A stretch of 64,000 nucleotides of DNA from Microbacterium arborescens (GTDB lineage: Bacteria; Actinomycetota; Actinomycetes; Actinomycetales; Microbacteriaceae), in NCBI GenBank assembly GCA_003339645.1, contig QNUV01000021.1:558001-622000 (forward strand), written 5' to 3'. Each line of letters starts with the position of its first letter. Position 1 is the stretch's first letter. The position numbers were made by a program, and so were the translations under genes. The notes under the pieces were generated by a model. That model did not search any database and had not been told where the DNA came from. It saw only the letters and a list, made by a program, of their open reading frames with translations. Positions 32,060 through 38,804 of the stretch are shown here, one piece after another.

Positions 32060-33025
32060 ATGTTCGACTACAGCATTTTCACCCGCAACAAGCTGTCGCC
32101 AGAGGCACTCGGGGAAAGATCATTTGATGTATTCCTGTCGGCCTATAACAAGTCAGATCGAGTAAACGCGGTCTTTGATGCGGTCTCCGCTAGCGAGAAA
32201 CACTGGATCTTGCACCGCGAGTATGAGTTTGACGAGTCGGACCTTCCCGTAGGTTCATGTTGGCACGTGTCGCCGAGCGAGTCAGTGATTGATATGTGGG
32301 AACGTTGCTTCGAAGACCTAGATATTTCTCCGGCGAAGCGGCTAGCGGTGGACATCACAGGGATGATGCGTCCGCATTTACTTCTCTTGCCGTTGATGCT
32401 CCAACGTGCAGGGTTTGAACTCGCAACCGTTCTGTATTCGGATCCTGTTTCTTACGTCTCGGGTCAGGCGACCATGTTCACGAAGAGTCCGGTTGAAGAA
32501 GTTCGCGTGGTGCCCGGTTACGCCGGCATCCACCACACGGGGATAGAAGCCCGCGACTGCCTCGTTATCGGCGCTGGATATGACCACGAGCTTGTAAAGG
32601 CCGTTGCAGAGGCGAAACGGAACGCTGACCACTACGTCCTCGTCGGGATGCCCGGACTGCAGCCTCACATGTATCAGGAGAGCGTCTATCGAATCGCGCA
32701 AGCTAAAGAATCAATAAACGACTTTAGGGCACGAACGCTCCTTTACGCGCCTGCAAATAATCCTTTCATGACGGCCCAGGTACTTAGCGATCACATCGCT
32801 CGCTTGCGCGCGAATGGGGACATTGACAATGTCTATTTGGCGCCTGTCGGGCCTAAGTCTCAGGTGCTCGGTTTCGCCTGGTACTACCTCTGTGAGGCGA
32901 GAGGCGAGGCCACTAGTGTGATCTTCCCTTATGCCCAGGAATACAGCCGGGAGACATCGGTCGGGCTCGGCACGGTTCACGAGTATCTCCTTGAGCTCGA
33001 TCTGCCGGACCCTGGCAGCGCCTGA
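32060..33025 (+). CDS. Unrecognised Rossmann-like protein, last cassette gene
   Basis: This 321-aa protein has no TM or signal peptide. Its N-terminus (FDVFLSAYNKSDRVNAVFDA) and the middle segment LAVDITGMMRPHLLLLPLML (about 95-115) resemble ligand-sensing Rossmann folds such as CARF, where a strand ends in a TG turn. A second half has alternating strand-helix blocks (YVLVGMPGLQPHMY; NVYLAPVGPKSQVLGFAWYY). It could be a nucleotide sensor or an effector; no nuclease motif is seen. It is 2 bp after the ATPase gene and ends the operon. The low-GC, mixed codon use matches the other three genes. Family unknown. Confidence 0.65.
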   Translation: MFDYSIFTRNKLSPEALGERSFDVFLSAYNKSDRVNAVFDAVSASEKHWILHREYEFDESDLPVGSCWHVSPSESVIDMWERCFEDLDISPAKRLAVDITGMMRPHLLLLPLMLQRAGFELATVLYSDPVSYVSGQATMFTKSPVEEVRVVPGYAGIHHTGIEARDCLVIGAGYDHELVKAVAEAKRNADHYVLVGMPGLQPHMYQESVYRIAQAKESINDFRARTLLYAPANNPFMTAQVLSDHIARLRANGDIDNVYLAPVGPKSQVLGFAWYYLCEARGEATSVIFPYAQEYSRETSVGLGTVHEYLLELDLPDPGSA

Positions 33026-33028
33026 GGC

Positions 33029-33046
33029 GTGCCGGTTCCGTGCCGG
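33029..33046. repeat. Paired GTGCCGG sites, right end of island
   Basis: GTGCCGG-TTCC-GTGCCGG repeats the pair at 26761-26778 in the same orientation. It begins 3 bp after the last gene and ends 107 bp before attR. The stretch 33047-33153 otherwise shows no gene. Confidence 0.5.
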
Positions 33047-33153
33047 TAGCTCCACTGAAACTACCCTCAACCAGCCGCGACCAACCATGACAGCTTCCGC
33101 GGAATCGCGCGGCAAACGGCGACCAACGAGCACCCACTACCCCACCGAATCCA

Positions 33154-33264
33154 ACTGAAAATCGTGAGGTCACGGGATCGACGCCCGTCGGAGCCACACG
33201 GACCGTCATTACAACGGCCCTAGAAACCCTCGCCTAGCTTCTACATGGCGGGGGTTTTGCTTTG
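33154..33264. repeat. Right attachment repeat (attR), 111 bp
   Basis: This is the second copy of 26574-26684, with no differences. It holds the last 43 nt of tRNA-Phe (not a functional tRNA) and the tRNA terminator. The chromosome resumes at 33265. Confidence 0.95.
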
Positions 33265-33320
33265 CCCTGGTGTCGCCGCGCGTCGCGCCGACTTGCCGGA
33301 CGAGGACCTATCCTCGAGGC

Positions 33321-33572
33321 ATGAATGCGTCGCGGCCGCCGCAGAGCCCACGGACGAAGCGCCTCCGCGGCTGGGCCTTGGCGTCAGCGGCGCTCAGTGC
33401 CGCCGCGTTCATCGCGTCGATCGTCTTCGCGGGCGTGCTTCCGGCCGCACCTGCACTGGTTTACCCGGCGCTGCACTTCGTCGGCCTCGCGTCGGGGCTC
33501 AACGGGTATCTCCTGTGGCAGCGGTCAGACCCGGCGTACGACTACCGCCAGGAGCCGACGGCGGAGGAATGA
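33321..33572 (+). CDS. Small two-span membrane protein
   Basis: This 83-aa protein (MNASRPPQSP start) has a basic head and two hydrophobic segments (ALASAALSAAAFIASIVFAG and VYPALHFVGLASGLNGYLLW). A short acidic tail follows (DYRQEPTAEE). ATG at 33321 is preceded by GAGG. It is the first chromosomal gene after the island. Function unknown. Confidence 0.65.
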   Translation: MNASRPPQSPRTKRLRGWALASAALSAAAFIASIVFAGVLPAAPALVYPALHFVGLASGLNGYLLWQRSDPAYDYRQEPTAEE

Positions 33573-33596
33573 CGTCGCCGGGACCGGCGGGCACCC

Positions 33597-33842
33597 TCAC
33601 TTCCGTCCGGGCCAAGGCTCCGGTGGATGTTCCCGGTAGTACCTGCGCCACGCGTACACGTTGCCCGCGGAAGCGACGACGACCCAGGCAACCAGCGCAA
33701 TCCATCGCGCCGCGTTTCCCGGCTCATCGGCGGCGGCAACGAGGAGCACCCCCGCAAGGCAGAAGCTGAGAAGGCCCGCGATCATCAACTGCTGGTTGCG
33801 GGCGCGGGCTTTCCCGTCGGACGGAGGCTGCGGAATCTCCAC
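33597..33842 (-). CDS. Small two-span membrane protein
   Basis: This 81-aa protein (MEIPQPPSDGK) has two TM segments (QLMIAGLLSFCLAGVLLVAA and RWIALVAWVVVASAGNVYAW) and a basic tail (RRYYREHPPEPWPGRK). Its ATG is immediately downstream of the SRAP gene stop (33843), so the two are probably co-transcribed. Function unknown. Confidence 0.65.
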   Translation of the reverse strand: MEIPQPPSDGKARARNQQLMIAGLLSFCLAGVLLVAAADEPGNAARWIALVAWVVVASAGNVYAWRRYYREHPPEPWPGRK

Positions 33843-34538
33843 CTAGGCCACCGGATCGAGCAGCGTCGGGTCGGCGGGATCGACCGTGCGGGAGTTGCTG
33901 ACCTTGCGGTCGACGACGTGCTCGCGGATCGTCGAGGCGACCTGACCGGAGATGTGCTCGAGCATCGCGAGCGTCTCGGCCTTGCGGTCACCGGTGAGCT
34001 TCTCGGGCGTCAGCCAGGCATCCCACGTGTCGGGCGTCAGGAACGCCGGCATCCGATCGTGCACCTGTCCGCTCGCATCCCGCGCCTCGCGGGTGATGAC
34101 GACGAAGCAGCGCGTCTTCTCGCCGGTCGGGAGTTCCATCGACCAGGTGAGCCCGGCAGCCGAGAGCAAGCCGTCGCCGTGGAGGAAGTGCGGGGTCTTC
34201 GGGGTCTTGTCGCCAGTCCACTCGAAGTAGCCCCGCATCGGAACGATGCACCGAGCCGCGCTGAACGCCGGCGCCCAGAATCCCTGGCCGAGCTTCTCCA
34301 TCCGCGCGTTGATGAGCGGACCGCCCCGCGGCCGAGTCGCCGGCTTCTGCCAGTCCCAGCGGACGACCTCCAACACCCGGCCCTCGCCCCGGTCGCGGAG
34401 GATCGGGGCATCCTCGGTCGGCGCGATCGAATAGGACCCGGCCCAGGACTTCACCCAGTCCTCGGGGTCGCCGCCCTCGGCGACGTACTCCCGGATCAGC
34501 TCGTCCGTCTTGGCGTCGTTCGCGAATCGCCCGCACAT
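33843..34538 (-). CDS. SRAP/HMCES family DNA-protein crosslink protein (YedK-like)
   Basis: This 231-aa protein begins MCGRFAND, and Cys2 is the catalytic residue that bonds covalently to abasic sites in single-stranded DNA after Met removal. Further family residues are in INARMEKLG, the Glu in GYFEWTG and the His in VHDRMPAFL. The family shields abasic sites at forks and prevents strand breaks. ATG at 34538 is set by the requirement for Cys at position 2. The gene is followed by a small membrane protein gene with no gap. Confidence 0.94.
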   Translation of the reverse strand: MCGRFANDAKTDELIREYVAEGGDPEDWVKSWAGSYSIAPTEDAPILRDRGEGRVLEVVRWDWQKPATRPRGGPLINARMEKLGQGFWAPAFSAARCIVPMRGYFEWTGDKTPKTPHFLHGDGLLSAAGLTWSMELPTGEKTRCFVVITREARDASGQVHDRMPAFLTPDTWDAWLTPEKLTGDRKAETLAMLEHISGQVASTIREHVVDRKVSNSRTVDPADPTLLDPVA

Positions 34539-34617
34539 GTCAGCGACCCTACGACCCGGGGCCGACGGCGTCGAGCGGATACCTCTGCACATTGGCCGAG
34601 ATACGGAGACCCCGGGT

Positions 34618-34755
34618 TCACACCGGCTCGGTGACCCGGACGAGTCCGCAGTTCAGGCACGACCACGCCACGAGGAACGCCTCGTCGTCGAGGATCTCGA
34701 AGCGCAGCGGATCGCCGCAGGTCGGGCAGACCCACGGTGCCGGCTGCGCGCTCAC
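34618..34755 (-). CDS. 45-aa zinc-ribbon microprotein
   Basis: Starting at GTG 34755, this short protein has two CxxC knuckles (WVCPTCGDPL and WSCLNCGLVR) 24 residues apart, as in zinc ribbons. It ends with VTEPV. It lies 16 bp after the DUF72 gene on the same strand. Function unknown; its size puts it below usual gene-calling cut-offs. Confidence 0.6.
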   Translation of the reverse strand: MSAQPAPWVCPTCGDPLRFEILDDEAFLVAWSCLNCGLVRVTEPV

Positions 34756-34771
34756 GCGCCATCCCGATCGG

Positions 34772-35656
34772 TCACCCGCCGAGCCTAAACGCCGCATCGC
34801 ACCGCCGGGCGAGCGCGACGGCATCGTGCGGCGCCCTCCCCTGGGCGTCGTTGTCGAAGTACACCCACACATCGCGCGGACGACCATCGGATGCCGCCGA
34901 GCCGTCGGCCCATCCCCGGAGGCGGTCCGCCCAGTCGTCGAGCTCGGCGTCGGTGTACCCGCTGGCGTACAGGTCTGTCGCGCCGTGCAGCCGCACGTAC
35001 ACGTGCCCCGCGGTCGTGACTTCCTCGAACCGGGGGAAGCGTCCGGCGGTGTCGGCGACCACGAGAGCGGTGTCGTGCGAACGGAGCAGCGCGAGCGCGG
35101 CATCCGATCCGAACCCGGCCGACCGAGGCTCGAGAGCGTGATGGATCGGGCGGTCGTCCTCGATCTCGAGCCACGCCCGCCCGTCGAGACGCTCGTCGTG
35201 TCGCTCGGCGAGCGCGAGGGCCTCGCCCGTCGTCCGCGGCAGGAGCGCCAAGAACTCTGCGAGCACGTCGGCGTCGAACTCCTCGCGTTCGGGCAGCTGC
35301 CAGAGCACCGGACCGAGCTGCCGCCCGAGCGCGAGCACTCCCGAGGCGAAGAAGTTCGCCAGCGCCGTCTCGACTGCGCGCAGGCGCAGCATGTGCGTGA
35401 CGTAGCGCGAGCCCTTCACGGCGAAGACGAACGACGCGGGCACCTCGCTCCGCCAGCGCTGGTAGCTCGACGGGCGCTGCAGCGAATAGAACGACCCGTT
35501 CAGCTCGGCCGTCGACATCCGCTCGCCCACGTATTCGAGCTCGCGCCGCTGAGCGAGGCCCGTGGGGTAGAAATCACCGCGCCACCCGGCGTACCGCCAC
35601 CCCGAGATGCCCACGCGCACCCGGCCGGCGTCGGCTCCTGCAGGTCGCGCGTTCAT
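34772..35656 (-). CDS. DUF72 family protein (YecE-like)
   Basis: This 294-aa TIM-barrel-like protein has the motifs RVGISGWRYAGWRGDFYP at the start, the conserved TAELNGSFYSLQ, YVTHMLRL, GPVLWQLPE and a C-terminal VWVYFDNDAQGRAPHDA. This is the DUF72 pattern. No activity is established. ATG at 35656 (MNARPAGAD). It is divergent from the NodB-type gene across 141 bp. Confidence 0.92.
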   Translation of the reverse strand: MNARPAGADAGRVRVGISGWRYAGWRGDFYPTGLAQRRELEYVGERMSTAELNGSFYSLQRPSSYQRWRSEVPASFVFAVKGSRYVTHMLRLRAVETALANFFASGVLALGRQLGPVLWQLPEREEFDADVLAEFLALLPRTTGEALALAERHDERLDGRAWLEIEDDRPIHHALEPRSAGFGSDAALALLRSHDTALVVADTAGRFPRFEEVTTAGHVYVRLHGATDLYASGYTDAELDDWADRLRGWADGSAASDGRPRDVWVYFDNDAQGRAPHDAVALARRCDAAFRLGG

Positions 35657-35797
35657 GATTCCGCAGTCTCCGCCCGCGAACCGACGCTTGAAAAGGGGGT
35701 TGCCCTCGCCGCCGCATCCCAGAACACCGGCGCGTACCCGCATAGCCGGGCGCCCTAGGATTCGACGGACGCACCGGGCACCACAGGGGGAGTAACG

Positions 35798-36955
35798 ATG
35801 GCCGCAACGCGACGTTCGAACGCGCGGCGACAGCGCAAGCGCCGGGTCGTCGGCATCGGCGCGGCGGTCACCGGAGTCCTTCTCGTCGCCGCGGTCGGCG
35901 GGTGGTTCGCCGTCGATGCGATGCAGCGCGCGAGCACGACGCCCGGCCCGGCGGCATCCGCGGGCAGCCCTACTCCCGACGCCGAGACCCCGACGCCCGA
36001 ACCGCTGTCGCCGGCGGAACAGCTCGTCGCCGACGCGAACGACCCGAACGCGTGCGCCGTGTCGTTCTCCGGCGACGCCATCGACATCGCCCCGGTGCTC
36101 GAGACGCAGGGAAAGCCGTACGCCTCGCTTCCGATCCCCTCGCGCGAGGGCATGGTGTTCGCCGGCTGGTACGACACCGCCGAGGATGCCGCTGCGCTGT
36201 CCATCCCCGGCCGGCTCAACGGCGCGGATGCCGTCGCCTGCGACGCCCAGCAGCGCACGGTGCACGCCGCGTGGATGAGCGCCGCCGACAACGCTGCCGC
36301 GAAGACGCGCATCCCGATCCTGATGTACCACCAGTTCACCACCAAGCCCGAGGGCGAATCCGGCTGGCTGCGGGGCAACTACGCCTACGTCGGCGACTGG
36401 GAAGCCCACCTGCGGTACATCTCCGAGCAGCAGTTCTACCTGCCGACGTGGCCGGAGCTGAGCGCTTTCATCGACGGCAGGCTCTTCCTGCCCGACCACT
36501 CGGTGATCGTCACCGACGACGACGCCGATCCGTCGTGGCTCGAGCTCGCCGTGCCGCTGGTGGAGAAGTACCGCGTCATGACGACATCCTTCGTGATCAC
36601 CGTCAACGGGTCCGGCCCCGAGCTCACGCCGTACGTGCTCAAGCGCTCGCACACCCACGACATGCACGCCGCAGGCGCCGACGGCAAGGGCCGCATCGTC
36701 ACCTGGACGCATGACGAGATCGTCGCCGACCTCGACACCTCGGCGAGCGTGCTGGGCCGAACGAAGGAAGTCGTCGCCTACCCGTTCGGCCACTACAACG
36801 ACGCCGCCAAGCACGCGGTCGCCGACGCGGGCTTCGAGATGGCTCGCACCATCGAGCCCGGCTACGTCTCGATCGGAACCGACAAGCTGGCCCTGCCGGT
36901 GGTGCGGATCAACTACGGGATGACCGTGGATGACGTCAAGAAGGCCATCGGGTGA
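35798..36955 (+). CDS. Polysaccharide deacetylase (NodB-type), membrane-anchored
   Basis: This 385-aa protein has a basic head and an N-terminal TM anchor (VVGIGAAVTGVLLVAAVGGWF), then a Ser/Thr/Pro linker. A Cys-containing N-terminal domain (about 75-160) follows, and a C-terminal NodB fold from about residue 165 (RIPILMYHQF). Motif 1 is TDDDADPSW where TFDDG is usual; the two Asp are kept. Motif 2 is SHTHDMH with the metal His. VAYPFGHYND gives motif 3. It likely removes acetyl groups from cell-surface glycans. GGGGGAG precedes the ATG. Confidence 0.88.
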   Translation: MAATRRSNARRQRKRRVVGIGAAVTGVLLVAAVGGWFAVDAMQRASTTPGPAASAGSPTPDAETPTPEPLSPAEQLVADANDPNACAVSFSGDAIDIAPVLETQGKPYASLPIPSREGMVFAGWYDTAEDAAALSIPGRLNGADAVACDAQQRTVHAAWMSAADNAAAKTRIPILMYHQFTTKPEGESGWLRGNYAYVGDWEAHLRYISEQQFYLPTWPELSAFIDGRLFLPDHSVIVTDDDADPSWLELAVPLVEKYRVMTTSFVITVNGSGPELTPYVLKRSHTHDMHAAGADGKGRIVTWTHDEIVADLDTSASVLGRTKEVVAYPFGHYNDAAKHAVADAGFEMARTIEPGYVSIGTDKLALPVVRINYGMTVDDVKKAIG

Positions 36956-37050
36956 ATCTCAGGCGATATCCAAAGAGTCAACCGCTTGTACGCATATGAA
37001 TCCTCAGTACTGTGTGAATTCCCCCGTCCGTTTCGACTTGCGAGCGCTCC

Positions 37051-38178
37051 ATGGATCTGACGATCGTCGTCCCGACCTTCAACGAGGGTCCGAACGTCGT
37101 GGAGCTGCTGCGGCGGATCGGTGACGCGGTCGATGACCGGATGATCGAGGTCGTCTTCGTCGACGACTCGACCGACGACACCCCCGCGATCATCGAGCGG
37201 GCGGCGAAGACCGCCGACTTCCCGGTGCGCCTGGTCCACCGCGACGAGCCGGTCGCGGGACTCGGCGGGGCCGTGGTCGAAGGCATCCGCACCGCGAACT
37301 CGTCGTGGTGTCTCGTGATGGACGGCGACCTGCAGCATCCGCCCGAGGACATCCCGCGGCTGCTCGCACGAGCCGACCGCGGCGACGTGGACATCGTCGT
37401 GGCCTCGCGCTACATCGCCGGCGGTGACTCCAAGGGACTCGCCGACGCCACGCGAACGACCGTCTCGCGCGCGTCGACGCTGCTGACCAAGGCGATGTTC
37501 CCGCGGAAGCTCGGTGAGTGCAGCGACCCGATGACCGGGTTCTTCCTCGTCGACCGCGACACGATCGACATCGACGCGCTGCGTCCGCGAGGCTTCAAGA
37601 TCCTGCTCGAGATCCTCGCGCGCCGCCACATGCGCGTCGCCGAAGTGCCGTTCGCCTTCGCGCCGCGATACGCCGGCTCGTCCAAGGCGACCTTCACGCA
37701 GGGCATCCGGTTCCTCACGCAGCTGCTCATGCTCCGCTTCGGACGGATGTCGGCGTTCGCCCTCGTCGGCGGTGTCGGCGCGATCGCGAACCTCGTGATC
37801 ATGTGGGGTCTCATCCGACTGGGGATGGACTATCTGCCGGCATCCATCATCGCCAGTGAGATCACGATCATCGGCAACTTCCTGCTGCTGGAATACCTCG
37901 TCTTCTCCGACATGCGCTCGGAATCGGGCAGTATGACGCAGCGGTTCGTGAAATCGTTCGCGTTCAACAACGCCGAGGCAATCATCCGGATCCCGGTGCT
38001 GTGGGTGCTCGTGGAGAACGCGCACATCCCGAGCGTCATCGCCGCCGGACTGACCCTGATCGCGGCGTTCGTCGTGCGCTTCGTGTTCCATGCGCTCGTC
38101 GTCTACGCGCCCAAGAGCCAGCGGGTGCCGGCAGTGCTCGAGGCCGCCCCCGAGCGCGCCCGCGCCGCCGAGTACTGA
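37051..38178 (+). CDS. DPM1-like glycosyltransferase (GT2) fused to GtrA-like membrane domain
   Basis: This 375-aa fusion has a GT2 domain (1-220) with VVPTFNEG, FVDDSTDD and DGDLQHPP. It is followed by a GtrA-like four-TM domain from about residue 230 (FALVGGVGAIANLVIMWGLI and ASEITIIGNFLLLEYLVFS). It most probably transfers a sugar to polyprenyl phosphate and helps to flip it. The fused form is common in actinobacteria. It follows the deacetylase by 95 bp of AT-rich sequence that could hold a promoter. Mycoredoxin lies 19 bp downstream. Confidence 0.92.
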   Translation: MDLTIVVPTFNEGPNVVELLRRIGDAVDDRMIEVVFVDDSTDDTPAIIERAAKTADFPVRLVHRDEPVAGLGGAVVEGIRTANSSWCLVMDGDLQHPPEDIPRLLARADRGDVDIVVASRYIAGGDSKGLADATRTTVSRASTLLTKAMFPRKLGECSDPMTGFFLVDRDTIDIDALRPRGFKILLEILARRHMRVAEVPFAFAPRYAGSSKATFTQGIRFLTQLLMLRFGRMSAFALVGGVGAIANLVIMWGLIRLGMDYLPASIIASEITIIGNFLLLEYLVFSDMRSESGSMTQRFVKSFAFNNAEAIIRIPVLWVLVENAHIPSVIAAGLTLIAAFVVRFVFHALVVYAPKSQRVPAVLEAAPERARAAEY

Positions 38179-38197
38179 GCGGACGTACCCTGGAGGC

Positions 38198-38458
38198 ATG
38201 ACCGCTTCCACCGACACGATCACGATGTTCGGCGCCGACTGGTGCCGCGACTGCCGCCGCACGAAGGCTCAGCTCGACGAGCTCGGTGTCGACTACACCT
38301 ACATCGACCTCGAGGCGGAGCCCGCCGCAGCCGATGTCGCGCGTGAGATCTCGGGCCGCACGCAGATCCCCGTGGTGGTCTACCCCGACGCGACGCACCA
38401 CGTCGAGCCGAGCAACGACGACGTCGCAGCCAAGCTGCGCGAGCTCTCGCTCATCTGA
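38198..38458 (+). CDS. Mycoredoxin-like glutaredoxin
   Basis: This 86-aa thioredoxin-fold protein has the active site DWCRDC (residues 15-20). Its TQIPVVVYPD turn supplies the cis-Pro. Actinobacterial mycoredoxins use mycothiol to reduce mixed disulphides; the active site here matches that type. ATG at 38198 has a GGAGG ribosome site 1-2 bp upstream, which is close. Confidence 0.9.
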   Translation: MTASTDTITMFGADWCRDCRRTKAQLDELGVDYTYIDLEAEPAAADVAREISGRTQIPVVVYPDATHHVEPSNDDVAAKLRELSLI

Positions 38459-38489
38459 CCCGCGCGCGGCGCTCTCTGCGCCGGGTGCG

Positions 38490-38563
38490 GATGCAAGACA
38501 TCCGGGCCGACACCCCGCGGCGGATGCCGTTCGGCCGGGGTGTCGGGCCGAATCCCTTGCATC
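38490..38563. repeat. 74-bp palindromic element, family 1, copy A
   Basis: Arms of about 28 bp (GATGCAAG...GACACCCCG and its near complement) flank an 18-bp loop. The same arms occur at 50100-50173. It lies 31 bp after mycoredoxin and before the helicase leader. Both copies are 74 bp long. Confidence 0.8.
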
Positions 38564-38804
38564 GCGGCACGCGGGCCTCAGCCCGGGGCCGGGGCCGGGG
38601 CCTCGCCGGGCCGACGGACAGGCGAGCACTGATAGGCTGAGGGTTCTTGTGGCGCGCTCGCGCCGCACGCGTCGTAGAACGCCTTCCGCCCCACCGGGTC
38701 ACGACCGGCACCCCGCGGACTCTTTCGTACGGCGACCCCGCATGCGCACCCGCATCCGGGCCACCGATCAGGGCGCCGACGTGCGCCCGGAGAAACGCTC
38801 CCTC
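38564..38804 (+). other. Long leader region of the DEAD-box helicase gene
   Basis: This 241-bp non-coding stretch contains a -10-like TAGGCT (38633-38638), which would give a 5' leader of about 160 nt, and a small hairpin GGCGCG-CT-CGCGCC (around 38673). Long leaders are common on cold-shock RNA helicase mRNAs, which can feed back on their own structure. No other gene is seen. Confidence 0.35.

Larger units (their letters stand above)
26574..33264 (+). mobile_element. 6.6-kb tRNA-Phe genomic island without integrase
   Basis: The region lies between 111-bp identical direct repeats derived from the tRNA-Phe 3' end. Its genes have visibly lower GC and more ATA, AGA and TTA-type codons than both flanks, most clearly from 27.8 kb on. 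It holds five plus-strand genes: one unknown with an HTH-like segment, then a compact methyltransferase, PRTase-like, AAA+ ATPase and Rossmann-like cassette. No integrase, excisionase, relaxase or replication gene is seen. It would therefore need a helper integrase to move, or it has lost its own. Paired GTGCCGG repeats near both ends may be integrase arm sites. Confidence 0.9.

Noticed and set aside
33154-33196. Second tRNA-Phe.
   Set aside because: Only the 3' 43 nt are present; it is the attR copy and cannot fold into a tRNA.
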